A stretch of DNA of 64,000 bases from Ceratobasidium sp. AG-K (GCA_037039685.1 JAWNGF010000001.1:868001-932000); one strand, 5' to 3'. Positions 17,936 to 30,458 are shown, numbered from the stretch's first letter. Notes: a model not told the origin generated them from the letters alone. Numbers and translations are program-made.

Positions 17936-19130
17936 ACGATGAGGCTGCTTGGTTGTGGGGTTACGACAGATATATGTATGATTATACAGTAGTTGAGTAT
18001 TTTACGACTGTTGTTCCCGGAGACTTATTTGTGAAAGTGGGATCGCCAACATATTGAAAGCGCTAGCTGCTAGTTCAATCACATGGTGGTTATTGACAAC
18101 TTTCTCGTACTCAGTCGGGGGAAAAGTCCGGTGTCATATCGCTGCTTCGCCACGGTCGATGTTCTGATGACGGAGGATTCAATTATTGAGGCACGCCCAG
18201 CCCTGTACCAGATTTAGACCTCAACAATGTCTCGCACGGAGGCTCTGGGCTTGATTCCCAACGGGCTCGGCGAATTAGTATCGGAATTGGCGTTCACGTG
18301 CAAATGCGTATCTGGACTGTCGACGATCCTGTGCACAAGGGCTCTCCCTAGTACGGTGGTCGCAGTAGCTCTTTCCATCGGTGACTGTCTGCACTACTAT
18401 ACTCGGCATGCGCTCAAGGTCTGCCGCACTCGAATACAATTTTGGGATAAATATAAAAGTCTGGTAGTGCACCGGCGCCTCTTGGGCCACCAACCTCACG
18501 TGCGCATCTCGTGATCAATGTGACCTTCCGTTCATGCCATAGTATACTATATTTACTACTTGATCCCTTGGCTCGTAGTGATACCACATGCGGATCTTCG
18601 AAATACCAAACCTCCGAACTCGGTCTCCGTTCACCCACTACCTGTGCTGCGTGTGCTCATTCGCTCGGCAACCCATCGGGCAAACTCACGTAACCTCCCA
18701 AATTACCATGCATGGCCATCTGACTATGACCGCCCGATCTGCGAAGAGCCTTCTCGCGTGTGTCGAATTAAGCTTCCGTCCAATGTAGCTACTTTTCTAG
18801 TTCAGTGTGCCATTTTGGTCAATTTGGGCGGCACTTTCTCGGCTCCTTCTGGCGGTTCGCTTTCACCGTCTAGTATCTTCGGAGCTACTCACGGAGACCA
18901 CGATTGGAACTAATCCTATCACTGCCCAGCCCACGCCGAGCCTATTTCCAAAAATATAGTCTTGTGACCAGTTCGTCGCTTGGCGAAATACTGGGAGAGT
19001 AATTTTGGGATGGCCACCTGAGTCCGGATGACAAGGTTCTGACCTGGCCTGACCGCAGATTAGTGTCATGACTACTGGCCGCAGAATCGACTAAGTACTC
19101 CTCACCGGACATTCGCCGAGTGAAAACTGG
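17936..19130. other. Intergenic region upstream of GH7 gene
   Basis: About 1.2 kb. It holds one ATG-initiated 95-residue frame (18227-18514) with no domain, no convincing splice partners and no neighbour support, so it is not called. The right half is presumably the regulatory region of the cellobiohydrolase gene. Confidence 0.4.
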
Positions 19131-19137
19131 TATAAAA
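19131..19137 (+). promoter_or_regulatory. TATA box of the first GH7 gene
   Basis: TATAAAA lies about 82 bp upstream of the start codon, a typical position for strongly inducible fungal cellulase promoters. Confidence 0.6.
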
Positions 19138-19218
19138 GCTGGTTAACTGAAGGGATGAAGGACAACAACTCAGTCGAATCGGTCCTCTCTCGTCTTTGCT
19201 TCATCGTACTCGCATACA

Positions 19219-20878
19219 ATGTCCCTTCGCTCCAAAGTTCTTCTTTCCCTCGCTCTCATTGCTGCAGCCCAGGCTCAGCAAGTCGGTACCCAGAAGGCCG
19301 AGGTCCACCCTACGCTCACTTGGCAAAAGTGCACCAAGACCGGCGGGTGTGCTACCCAGTCCCAGGGTCGCATCGTTCTTGACGCCAACTGGCGCTGGGT
19401 CCATACCACCACGGGCTACACCAACTGCTACACCGGCCAGAAGTGGGACGCATCCATCTGCTCCGACCCCGTCACTTGTGCTCAAAACTGCGCGGTCGAT
19501 GGTGCCGACTATAGCGGTACCTACGGTATCACCGCCAGCGGCAACTCGCTGACCATGAAGTTCGTCACCAAGACCGATAACACCAACATCGGCTCGCGTG
19601 TCTACCTCATGGCCGATGACTCGAACTACCAGATGTTCAAGCTCAAGAACCAAGAGTTTACGTTCGACGTCGACGTTTCCAACCTGCCCTGCGGTCTCAA
19701 CGGTGCTCTCTACTTCTCGGAGATGGCGGCTGACGGTGGCATGTCCAAGTACCCCAACAACAAGGCTGGTGCCAAGTACGGAACTGGCTACTGCGACGCC
19801 CAGTGCCCCAAGGATATCAAGTTTATCAACGGCGAGGTTAGTGCTTCTATGTATTGAAGTGACTAGCCACTCTAACATGTATCTCAGGCCAACGTTCTTG
19901 ACTGGACCGGCTCGTCTAATGATGTCAACTCTGGCACCGGCCGCTACGGCACCTGCTGTACCGAGATGGACGTCTGGGAGGCCAACTCGGTCTCGACTGC
20001 ATACACTCCTCACCCCTGCACGGCCACCGGTCAGACCCGCTGCTCTGGCACCGAGTGCACGAGTACCTGTGATCAACCCGGTTGCGATTTCAACTCGTAC
20101 CGCATGGGAGATAAGACCTACTATGGCAAGGGCCTCACTGTCGACACCTCCAAGAAGATCACCGTCGTCACCCAGTTCATCACCGCCGACGGAACCGCCA
20201 CCGGTGCGCTTTCCGAGATCCGCCGTCTCTACGTCCAGGACGGCAAGGTCATCCAAAACTCCAAGACCAACGTCTCTGGCATGGCCGCTTATGATTCGAT
20301 CACCGACCAGTTCTGCGCAGCCCAGAAGACTGCGTTCAACGACCAGAACGTCTTCGCTAGCAAGGGCGGTTTCACCCAAATGGGCAAGGCTTTCGACAAC
20401 GGAATGGTCCTCGTTCTCTCCATCTGGGACGACCATGCCGCCAATATGCTCTGGCTCGACAGCAACTACCCGACCACCGGCAGCCCCGCTACTCCAGGTA
20501 TCGCACGCGGCACTTGCGCGACTACCTCTGGCGTTCCCGCCGATGTCGAGACCAACAGCCCCAACTCCTCCGTTACCTACTCGAACATCCGATTTGGTGA
20601 CATTGGCTCGACTTACACTGGCACTTCGGGTACCACCACCACCACCGTTCGCACTTCTACTTCGACCACCTCCACCTCATCTGCCCCTGCGGTAAGTTCG
20701 CTTGCACCTCCTATTCTGCATGTTGCTTACTGTCATTTTATGGCTCTAGACTACGGCTACTGGTGCCACTGTCCCTCACTGGGGTCAGTGCGGCGGCCAG
20801 AGTTATACCGGCCCGACTGTATGCGCCGCTCCTTACACCTGTGTCGTCTCCAGCCAGTTCTACTCTCAGTGCTTGTAA
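19219..20878 (+). CDS. GH7 cellobiohydrolase with C-terminal CBM1
   Basis: Secreted cellulase that processively releases cellobiose from chain ends. Three exons (19219-19836, 19888-20691, 20750-20878). It has a signal peptide ([19 protein letters not shown]) with mature start [12 protein letters not shown], then the full GH7 core with many cysteines. The catalytic triad sits in [11 protein letters not shown], where the first Glu is the nucleophile and the last Glu the acid/base. Substrate-tunnel motifs [13 protein letters not shown] and [17 protein letters not shown] are present. A short Thr/Ser linker leads to a CBM1 ([16 protein letters not shown]... ending YSQCL) with the usual cysteines and aromatic residues. 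Everything is in frame. A second GH7 lies 40 kb away in inverted orientation and shares the first intron position. Called cellobiohydrolase rather than endoglucanase from overall similarity and length. Confidence 0.94.
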
Positions 20879-21569
20879 ATCATGACACCTTTTCCTGTAA
20901 ATTCGGTGATTTGAAACACGTTTTATTTTATCCTTCTGCGCGCCGGAGTCCCTGTCAAATGAGTGCAGCCATGCACAGCTGTGTTAGCCCAACCTTACAC
21001 TTGAGCCTTTCACGTGCATTTGCTAGCCTCTCCCCAGAGACCGTATTCTCATCCCCTATACGTCCCTATAGATGTTAAGTTTACATCTGGCACTTGCCTT
21101 CCCGGAATAGTATCAGCTTAGAGGACAGGTGTTTGCGGTTGAACTATTCGGATATCACAGCGCGAACTTGAAAACTTAGTCTGGGTAGGGAGTTATGACG
21201 CAGAGGAGAGTGGGCCGACGCCGGAGGTAAGGTCTAAGAGGGTCTAACACGTTACAGGGGGAGGAAGGCTATGGCGGGCAACATAAAGAGTAAATACGAG
21301 ACAGGGGGGGGGGGGGGGGCAAGTGGAAGAACTGATGACTACACATCATATGCAAATGTTGGGTGTATGCGTGCCCGCTGCGGTGGGGACGCGAGAAACC
21401 TGCCGCTTCATGAAGTTTCGTGACTTTCTGGAATGCTACCTAGTAATCTTCAGGCTTCCGAAAGATATAATCCCCACATAGCCCTTCTCTATGCGTTTAC
21501 AGTAATTCAGGAGCGTAGCAATAATCGGTTATTAATCTCGGGGCGTTACACATCGTCAAGCTACCAAAT
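20879..21569. other. Convergent 3' gap, GH7 to GH43
   Basis: It holds the 3' ends of both glycoside hydrolase genes. Apart from the G tract described separately no feature is visible. Confidence 0.4.
21304..21319 (+). repeat. Poly-G tract
   Basis: An uninterrupted run of 16 G residues in the 3' flank of the GH7 gene. Such a run can fold into stacked G structures and is also prone to length error in sequencing. Confidence 0.85.
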
Positions 21570-23342
21570 CTAGTATACGATTACTCGATCCAGCCAGCCG
21601 CTTTCCGCTAAGAATAATTATATTAGTAAAATTTATCAATGCATTTCATTACGGCAACTTACGGCGTCCAGCAACTCCGCTGATAGTCACGTTATTTTTG
21701 GAACCTTTCTTAAACGTTACTTGTAGAGGAACACTGACTACGACGCCGGCGGCGGTCGTTCGTTCCTTGACAACCTCTCCTGCCGCGCCGTTTACAGATA
21801 CGCTCGCGTAACGGTGGAGGGCCGTTGCTGTAATTCAATGATTAGTAGTCTTCTAAGATCGAGTGAGGGAGGATTGGCATACTTTGCGCATCAGTGTTGA
21901 CGTAGTAGATAGCAAGCCACTGGGGAGACCCCGTACCGCGAATGTTGGTGATAGTCACGGAGCTATTGGATGTGACTGAAAATAATACTCAGTACGGGCT
22001 GTCACTTTCGTATTGTCACACTCACTGTTCGTTACCAAGTTACCACCAGAGCAGGTGGCACATGCAGTAATGTTTGCACCGCCAGCCAAGACACCCTTTT
22101 CGGCTTCGTATGAGCTCCCAGTGGGATACGATACCTCACCTAAAGTGCTGAAGGTTGGCTCATCTCTCATGGTCGTTGGCGTGCCTTACTCACCAGTTTT
22201 GATGTTGATCCTCCAGATATCATGCCATTCCAGACTCGCAGCCTGGGCACCACCAATCGTAAACGGGAGCCACATGTAACGGCTGTCGCTCAACTCGTCA
22301 CGGTCCCAGCGGTCACCCATGAAAATATTCGTTGTCTTTTTGGTTCCCTTGATCTTGAGCTCGAATGTATTCTGAGACTGCCAGGTGTTGGTTCCCGCTG
22401 GCGCGAGCTGGGGTTGATTCGTCCACGGTCCGGTGAGCGATGGCGCAGTTTTCAACTGAGCGTTATTGGGACGGTAGCCAGTTTTTTGACTGAAGATGTG
22501 ATAGTAGGTTCCGTTTTCCTTGAACATTCCAGGCGCTTCAAGATTCGTGCCTACAGGAAATATATTAATTAGGGCAGGGCCAAAGAGCGCGAGCCTGGGA
22601 ATGCCTACCGCTGAATTGGTGGATAATTTCAGACACATTGGTGCGCGCTGGATTCAGGCGTGTAATAACGTTGTTCCCACGCGAACCGTAGAGTGCATAT
22701 GCCTGGTCTACAGCATATCATCTTTTAGAAAACCTTCTCAAAAAACAGAGATACGGAGTGAACTGACCATCATCATCAACATACATGCCCAGGTCTTGGC
22801 TATGCTCTCCAAGAGGAAGGTACGAGTCTGCATACACATATGGCCCAGTGATATTTGGCGAGTAGGCAAGGCCTTGCAAGTGTAAAGAGTAGGTGGGATT
22901 ATCCGAATGGAAATACAGCTGTTACAAGCGCTAAGAAATTTCCTTATGGCGGCTAGCAAAAGCTACTCACCACCCATTGCTTTGTAAGCTCACTCCACAC
23001 AACCTTGGGTCGTTCCCCAACCTGGTCGCTCGCCGCTGCCGTGCCATTGACTGGGCTCAACGCCAAGCCCTCGTTCTTCCAGTTGTACAAATCGCGGGAA
23101 GAGTAAACCGCGATACCAGTGAAATGAGTCCCACCAGGGCGGTGATCCTCGCCGAACCAGTAAAACGTCCCGTCGTCGGTGCGGACCATACACCCTCCGT
23201 GGGCTTGAATGAGCACTCCATCCGTGTCGCGCCAGTCGGCACCGGGGACAATGGCGTCGTACCGAACGGCCTTGGGATCGGCCGCTGGCCTGGCAAACGC
23301 GAAGCCAATGGTAGCAAGAGCGGCGAGGATGGTAGCACGCAT
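21570..23342 (-). CDS. GH43 exo-beta-1,3-galactanase-like enzyme with CBM35
   Basis: Secreted enzyme expected to release galactose from the beta-1,3-galactan backbone of arabinogalactan proteins, as GH43 subfamily 24 enzymes do. Signal peptide MRATILAALATIGFAFA. The five-bladed propeller shows IQAHGGCMVR, FYWFGEDHRPGG, ERPKVVW, LYFHSDN and MYVDDDGQAYALYG. NLEAPGMF carries the conserved glutamate of this subfamily (as in GATLEAPG of the Phanerochaete enzyme), and WQSQNTFEL and MGDRWDRDELSDSRYMW follow. The C-terminus is CBM35-like: SSYEAEKGVLAGG to the end GWLDRVIVY. About seven exons keep frame. It is convergent with the CBM1-bearing GH7. The subfamily is assigned from motif resemblance. Confidence 0.85.
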
Positions 23343-23387
23343 AATTGACCTGGATCGATGCTTGACGAAGCTCAGCGTGAGCACTGG

Positions 23388-23394
23388 TTATATA
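23388..23394 (-). promoter_or_regulatory. TATA box of the GH43 gene
   Basis: TATATAA on the minus strand, about 46 bp upstream of the start codon, in a good position for core promoter use. Confidence 0.5.
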
Positions 23395-24124
23395 CCATGT
23401 TTTCGAAGCAGCCGACAATTGCGCGCCCGCCTTCTCTCAAACATCCACAGTAGGATATTGCCAAAGGCGTCATCTGGCGCCGAAGGGAAGTTCTTGGTAC
23501 GGTGGAGATGAAGCACAAAAGTAGATGTGGAAGCCCGAGAAGCCGGTTTGCTCGGGCCGCATGTCGGTCTGTCGACGTATGGCGCAGAGAAGACAGGAAG
23601 TGACCGTGCGAGTTGTTCCGAGCGCTGGTCATGCGTCTACTGAACATAGCAGACGCCAAGATGTACCAGATCAAGGAACCGGACCGAGAACCTATTTTGG
23701 CTTTATTGAGAACCCCGGATAGACGGGCCGATTATTTGTGTGATAATCGCTTGTGTGCGTAGACTGTACTTTGAGACTGCTGGAACCAGTTCACGCCAAC
23801 GACAGAGCTTACTCGAACTTTAAGTTTATTAAATAGCGTAAACTCACTAGATAGTATTACTGGAAAGACGTCAATTTGAGTTGGTATCACGATACCAGAG
23901 GAGTCTTCTGGGTACGTACAATACTGCTTGAAATAAAGCAGCCAGGTCACGTAATTATTAACTTCACACAATTGCAGTACCCATGGGTATCTTGGGACCC
24001 GCCATATACTTCTTGACGGAATTGAGCTACGGATCGTTAATTAATCTATAGACCTGTACAACGCGGCCTGGTACGGTATTTGAGTGTAAACACATCCCAG
24101 AATTAGGCCAGTACTCACATCAAG
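23395..24124. other. Intergenic gap, GH43 promoter and IF-3 3' flank
   Basis: About 730 bp with only short unrelated frames. It must contain upstream control sequence for the GH43 gene. No repeat or RNA gene is seen. Confidence 0.35.
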
Positions 24125-24840
24125 TTACTCTTCGGGCTTACCTAGCCCTTGTAAGTACATGCTCCCCGTCAGGTCTCCCGCCGTCCTTGGTTTCCACTCT
24201 GTAGCAACGTGCTTAACGTTCTCCCACACTTTATCCATCCTGCCGATCATCTGGTCTTGCGGTGGCACCGGCACACCCTTCTTGGGCACAAACACTACAT
24301 TGACGCGGTTCTTCTTTTCGAGCTCTTGAACCATTTTGACGACTTTGTGCTTCAAGTCACCCGGTTCGACAGCCCAGGACAACCGAATATCTTTTGTCTC
24401 CTGCCCAGCAGTCACTTTTTTCTGCTCCTTCTTTTTGGCCTTTTGTTCCCTCTCCTTCTGGGCTGCTTCATGTTTGTTAATAATCTTGACGAGAGGCTTG
24501 CCGCCGTCAGGTGGGTCGATCGTAACGAGTTGAAGGAAATTGGACTTGAGGTCGACTGTGCCCAAAAGATCTTTGAGTTTAGTCTCAGGCTCGAGTTTGC
24601 CCTCTGCGTTGACCAGGCGGACGCGGGGGTAAGGAATGCATCATTTTTAAAGAATGCTGGGTTTTTTACCGCTCGTTCGCGAGCAGCTTCGGCACGTTTT
24701 AGAGCTGCACTGTGGGACTCGAGGCGACGAGACTCGTATGTGTACGCATAGACGGATGGGGCGATACGTGAAGGGCCTGCGCGAGTATGACTGACGGAAC
24801 GGCCGATTATTCGAACGGTAGTGGCCAAGCGAGTGGCCAT
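24125..24840 (-). CDS. Mitochondrial translation initiation factor IF-3
   Basis: Binds the mitochondrial small ribosomal subunit and checks start-codon pairing. The first part (MATRLATTVRIIGRSVSHTR) is an Arg-rich, acid-free presequence. The IF-3 N-domain is recognised from IPYPRVRLVNAEGKLEPE and the C-domain from KDIRLSWAVEPGDLKHKV, a clear match to the bacterial KEIRL...DLxxK helix, then NRVNVVFVPKKG. There is an apparent one-base deletion near 24637: the upstream frame (FFKNDA) and the downstream frame (IPYPRVRL) do not join, a stop precedes the second segment, and no AG acceptor offers a splice solution. One extra base after GC would restore the expected ND-A-IPYP join. A sequencing error is more likely than a dead gene. 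Confidence 0.8.
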
Positions 24841-25223
24841 TGCGTGATCTGTTGAAGGAACCGCGCCATGATATGACTGAAATGAGATAAGTCGATATTT
24901 CAACGGGCACTTGACCCACCAGGTGGAGGAACAAAGTAAGGGTGAGGTAGGCGCCGGTTATTCGCAATCCCGGCCAATTCGACCCCAACGATCAGCGTCG
25001 CACTATGATCGGCATTCAAACCAGCCAGGCACCCTGACCTCAAGGCTACCTTTTGCACAATTAGAGTAAGGTCCGATGTAGCACAACGCTGCTTGCCACC
25101 GGAAAGGGGCTGGATAAACAAATTTCGTCTGGCCTGTGAAAGAATTGGCTGGAAGATTCAAAAATTGCTTCTGTCATCAAAGTTTGGTGCATCGTGGTGA
25201 CGTCCACCAGGGTCAGCTCGGTC

Positions 25224-25230
25224 TATATAA
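25224..25230 (+). promoter_or_regulatory. TATA box of the permease gene
   Basis: TATATAA about 34-40 bp upstream of the permease start, within the 423-bp divergent segment (24841-25263) between it and the IF-3 gene. Confidence 0.5.
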
Positions 25231-25263
25231 CCTCTGACTGCAGAAACTTCCCGCCATTCCACC

Positions 25264-27640
25264 ATGTCTAGCTCGATCCACAAACGCGACGCAGACCGCG
25301 AGGCTGACAGCGCAAGCACAATCGACTCTGACGAGCTCCAACTGGTACGACCCGTCAGCCCTCTCTTGGATAGACCGGCCCTGCGCAGATGATCAACCAA
25401 CGGTAATGTCCCGATCACAGTCTCTTGGACTTGGCTGCGGGTATCCGTCGTGCACATGACGGATTGAGATATACCGCCCGAACCTGATCAGTGTTGACAC
25501 CTGCGTAGGGAAGCCCAAGTCTGAATTTAATCCCCCTTCACAATTCATTCAATTTTTTTTTGATTCCCTCGCCCTTTTGCTAACCCACTGTTCGTATAAC
25601 GCATACTAACACTCGCTTCAATAAAGCAACAACTAGGTTATAAACAGGTAGCGTACCTTTCACGCTCATATTACTTCCTTCGCTGAGCGCCCCCGTAGCA
25701 ACTTCATCGCTCCTGGCACATCATCGAAAGCTTCGCAGCAAGTTTCTGTGCGCTCAATTTCATTGGCGGCGTTCGGTTAGCACATTATTCTTATCCCAAC
25801 TCGCCACCCGCCTAAACTCTCGCTAGCTCGTTCTTCTTTATTGGTATTCTCGCCGGTGGACCCCTTGCGATATGGACAAATTATCTTATCACCATCGTGT
25901 TCATGTGGATCACTGCAGCTGTTCTCGCCGAGATTTGCTCTGCATTGCCTCTTAGCGGAAGCATCTACATATGGGCCGCAGAAGCAGCAGGCCCAAAATA
26001 TGCCCGTTTTGTCGCGTAAGTATCTAGCTTTGTCACACCGCGCCCAGCTCATAATTTTGCGTAGTTTCATTGTCGCTTGGTGGACGACGACCGCATGGAT
26101 GACCTTTGGCGCCTCCAATTGTCAGGTACGCCGATCCAGTTCATTGACGGGATCTCGATCTCACTCTTCCCGGCAAACCCATTAGACAACCGCGAATTAC
26201 CTCCTGTCGTTGCTTCCTGTCTGGGGAATCGACTTTCCTGGCGGAATCTCAATGACAATATTAAATGGCGTGCACTCGTGTGGGCAGTTTCCGAGGGCCT
26301 GCTAATCGTGGCCATTATCCTCAACTACTTGCCCCGTATGTTTTCTCGATGTCTTCTTGCAACTATCACTTACATGATGATACTCAGCTCGGATCTATTC
26401 TGCTGTCTTCAAATTTTCAATGGGACTCATGATCCTTGACTTCCTACTTTGCGTCATCTGGCTACCGATTGGTGTGAGCAGGACCTACGGCTTCAGGAGC
26501 GCCCATGACGCATTCTTGACGACCTGTAAGTACCGTGCACCCGCTATCCCTTGCGTGTAGCTGACATGCCAATAGTTAACGGAACCGGGGCACCCCCAGC
26601 CTGGAATTGGATTCTCGGGTTCCTCTTCACGGCCGGCACCTTGACTGGATTCGATGCTTCGGGGCACATCGCCGAAGAAACCAAAAACGCTAGGTAAGGT
26701 ATCCACCCAGCGTTGCCAGAATTTTACTAATTCGCCAATAGTGTCGTCGCAGCGCGGGGAATTTTCTCCAGCGCAATCGCAACTGGCACCTTTGGCTTCA
26801 TCACCACGATTGTCTTTTTGTTCTGCACCCCGGATATCGATACTTGGTTCAGTCTCTCTGCACCCCAGCCATTTGTACTTATCTACTCCATGGCCCTCGG
26901 CCGTGGTGGAGCGACGTTCATGACTCTCCTCGCAGTTGTCGGACTTATCCTTGTAAGCGCTATTTTCCTTATCAAGGTACCATTCACTCATCATGTCTAG
27001 AACACGAGTATCGCAGTTGTCGCCGCCTCGCGGCTTATCTTTGCCATCGCCCGTGATGGTGTGCTGCCCCTCTCCTCCTGGATCGGCCAAGTAACTCCCG
27101 ATGGCCGACCCCGAAATGCGGTCACCGTCATGTACATCTTTGGCGCTTGCATCCTCTGCGTGATTCTTCCCTCGTCCGTCGCATTCACCTCGCTCGTCAG
27201 CGCCGCCGGTATCCCGACCATTGCAGCGTATGGTCTCATCGCCCTATTGAGATTTACCATGACTCCCAACGGATTCAAGAGCACCAAGTTCCCCCTTGGA
27301 AAATTCGCCCGCCCGGCTTACTTTGCGGCATTTGTTTTCAACGGAATCGTTTTCGCGAGCTATGTGTCGCCGTTTTCGTTCCCGGTGACCGCAGAGACTC
27401 TGAACTTTGTAAGCCTTTCGTCATTTAGTATTGGAGACGTGGAGCTAACTTGAGAGAAAGTCGGGTGTTATTCTAGGCTCCGTGACCATTTTCGGTATCC
27501 TTAGTTGGTGGTTCACACCCGAGGAAAAGTGGCTGCGCACCTCTCAGGCCAAGCAAGTGTACGAAGGTGCAGATCATGTTGTGCCTTCGGGCTCACGCAC
27601 TCAGGACCTGCCTCCCGACGCCCACAACTCTCGCGAATGA
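25264..27640 (+). CDS. APC-family amino acid/choline-type permease
   Basis: Plasma-membrane transporter of the amino acid-polyamine-choline superfamily, nearest in style to fungal UGA4/HNM1-type permeases; substrate unknown. About ten short exons encode a cytosolic N-tail ([18 protein letters not shown]), [40 protein letters not shown] and [19 protein letters not shown], a hallmark of the family, then [12 protein letters not shown] and [21 protein letters not shown]. About 12 hydrophobic segments are visible, and the tail is hydrophilic. Near 26250 the frame breaks by one missing base: FPGGIS must continue as [18 protein letters not shown], but no splice can do this. One extra base, most simply a third A in TCAATG, repairs it. 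The gene is otherwise full length. Transport role is sure, substrate is not. Confidence 0.85.
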
Positions 27641-28244
27641 TTGTAATATAGGCCATGGCTATATAAACGAGGCATAACAAATAATTATACATGACTCGCA
27701 TTAGCCGAGGTTTTGTAAAGACATTCTTGTAAAACACCCCAATCGATAGGGCACATTTGCAGAGCGATTTGATGCACAACCTAGCAAGTCCGAAAAGGTA
27801 AAGGTGGCCCCGGGTTGCCTGGATCTAATCGGGCTTCGTGCCCAACGTCAACCTTTGCCGGTTCGAGGCTCGCCCATTGAGCTCGACCACATATGGCTCA
27901 CCCTATGACCACTCCGTCCGATGGGCAAGATATATGCGTAATAAAATATCGTACGTAAGGAAACTCAACAAATATTTAGCTTGTTGCCTACAACAGGAGT
28001 TCAGTTGGTCATTATAACGCCAGAAACCTGGACTGTATTCAATATCGCATTGAGATATGTCCACATTTCTGGTACTCTCAATTAGCTAGCCGTAGATACA
28101 CGACGCAGCGGCCAGCACCTATAATCTGCCTCGTCGAGAGCACTAATACGCAGGTTCAGGGGATTATTTCACAGATTATAAATTCGATATAGACTACAAG
28201 AATTAGACCAACATTCATTTTACAATTTCTAGAAACTAAGCCTG
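27641..28244. other. Convergent gap, permease to DUF2235
   Basis: 604 bp of 3' flanks with no gene. A GGTTCGAG segment near 27850 resembles an RNA polymerase III B box, but no tRNA cloverleaf forms around it. Confidence 0.35.
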
Positions 28245-30458
28245 CTAAGAATATACCCCACTCTCGACCATATCCTCAACGTAATCTGAGATCATTTCGA
28301 ACTCGACTGGACGCTGCCCCTACATTGACATTAGGAATCATCACTGCATAATCAAAGAATCATCAACTTACAACTTTGGGCGGCGTGGCTGGTAGAGCTT
28401 GGCCTTTGAGACCAGGACTAGACCCACGTGCTATTGGAATACGGAACGGAGTAGGTCGAGGAATCAAACGCTAGTAGGGTAGTTTGAGCATGCATCGTTG
28501 TGCCACAGAGAATAACAATAAAAAGACTTACATTCCAATGGCACTTGTCCCAATAGGTTTTCTCAAACTCGGACAAGGGCGCCTTCTCTGGATCGTTCCC
28601 GGTTTTGCTTGGAAACGCTTTTAACGAATCGCCCTTTGCGCTCTCCCTCGCCTCCGCCCACAGGCTCAGGTGGTATAAAAACCTAGGCTCCAAGTTGGAT
28701 AGCGTCACTTCCTTGGTGGCGGGCGTTTTGACAAGGACATTCATTCTATCCACTGTGAGCAGTGACGACAGTAGGCCGGGACGACGTTCAAAATGCACTC
28801 GCAATTCAGGAGCAAGCTCCGAGGGTGCAATAAAGCAGTCCAGCAGGAAGTTCTGGTCGACTACCAGGCCAGCAGCAACTGCCTCTCCCTATTACAGCCA
28901 TCAGATATTTCTACGTAAGCTAATAGAAGGGCAATATCTCACCGCCATCCAACAGAGGGTTATATCTGCGATTAGATGCTCGTTGTAGCTTCCTCCAACA
29001 TCTGAGTGCGCTCCGGGGAACCAAACCTAGCCACGAGTCGGTGAAAAAGGCCGAGGGACGTAATATCGCTTGTACTAACCTGTTTGACATCTCTGCTGGA
29101 ATCGAATCCTGCGAAAGGGGTAGGCAGGAACTCTTTGCGGTTCTCATGATATGAGAGTGCGTGGCGGGCTACCTTGACACCTTCGGGTAACCTATACAAG
29201 GTAAGCAACAATTGCTTCCGACTAAATACGTTTACTTACTCTGAGTCACCAAGTGTCAAAGCGTTGACCTTGGGGGAGAGATCCTCAAAAACGGAACCTA
29301 GGATTGCCTAGTGAATATATGCTCGTCAGTAGCATCGAAAGATGAACTTACCGACGGTGTCCCAAACCCCTAGGAAGCTAGTCAACTCGTCAGAGGGTTT
29401 ATCCCAATCCATCTTAATGTTGACTTACTCGATGTTGGCATATTGCCCAACGGTGACAGTCACATTGGGATCGTTGCGGTCCAAAGCGCTCCAGTAATGG
29501 AAGAATTTCCCCATTTGTCTTCGGTCTAGTAAACCCATCTTGCACTAACCCCGTTGGTCAGTTTCCTGTTGACGCGCGACCGGAGTGCGACTTACAATCA
29601 ACCCTGCTACCTTGCGCGCCGTATATGCACCACGGGAAAACCCGAACAGACTACATGTGTGATGGGTAGGTTGACACATGTCTACGTATAGGGATAAGAC
29701 TCACAAAATCTTGTCTCCCTTGGTGTAGTTTTGAGCTATGAAGTTGTAGGCATCCCGGATCTTGCTACCTACGACGAGCAAAAATGGTTAGGCCAGGCTA
29801 TAATCTTCGTGGTACGTAATTGGCAGACCAGTGGCCGTTCCCCGAGCTTTCTCGTAGTCATCACCCAAGTCCGCGTGACCACGAAAGTCGTCGCCAACTC
29901 CAACTCCACTTTGATAATAGACGATTTGTATGCGCCTGATAAAAGAATCAGCTCACGGAAACTCCACTAATTAGAGGCTAACCGTGGTTCAGTATCTGTG
30001 AACAGTGGGATGCACCGCGCTAGTAGGAGGAGTTTAGAGCAAACCAAGGGAGAACATGTGAATAGCTCACAAAGGCGAAGCACGTTCGACGGGTAGGTGA
30101 CAGGGTGTGTTGGGTTCCTTTGGGACTCAGGCTTTTTCTCAAGCTGCTTTTGGGTGTCCTCAATCTCCTCTTTCGTCAAGGCTTGAGAGTTAGGTTTCTT
30201 GAGTGAGATAATCATGGGCGGCAGGTTGGAGTACTCACAGGTAATTAACCCATCTTGCCCGGTCCCGTCGCAAAAGACAATGATATTCTTCCCAATCGCT
30301 AAACCGCTCCCACTAGTCAGGGTTGAACTGTTAATAGACGATCCGAAAGACCTACGAGCACTACTGGGTACAAGCGCAGAGGTGATCGATGGTGTCAGAG
30401 GTGGCGGTGAAGCCACGGCGGGCTTCTGTGGTTGAGTTGATAATCCTATCATAGACAT
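28245..30458 (-). CDS. DUF2235 (Tle1-like) alpha/beta hydrolase
   Basis: Protein of the DUF2235 family, related to the catalytic domain of bacterial Tle1 type VI phospholipase effectors and common as single- or multi-copy genes in agaricomycetes. Motifs in order: KNIIVFCDGTGQDG (N-terminal strand), YPSNVLRL, RIQIVYYQSGVGVGDDFRG, DAYNFIAQNYTKGDKIF, LFGFSRGAYTARKVAGLI with the GxSxG nucleophile Ser, VWDTVGSVFED, HALSYHENRKEF, VWFPGAHSDVGGSY with a catalytic Asp/His-type motif, and a C-terminal region that varies in this family. About ten exons all keep frame, and the protein ends DYVEDMVESGVYS. There is no signal peptide, so it is probably cytosolic. A hydrolase acting on lipid or ester substrates is inferred; no substrate can be read from the sequence. 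Confidence 0.87.

Noticed and set aside
18227..18514. ATG-initiated 95-residue frame upstream of GH7
   Set aside because: No domain, no splice partners and composition like non-coding DNA.
24125..24840. IF-3 gene as a pseudogene
   Set aside because: A single one-base break, with the same type of break in many essential genes nearby, points to sequence error.
27840..27900. GGTTCGAG segment resembling a tRNA B box
   Set aside because: It deviates from the GGTTCGANTCC consensus and no A box or cloverleaf pairing is found around it.
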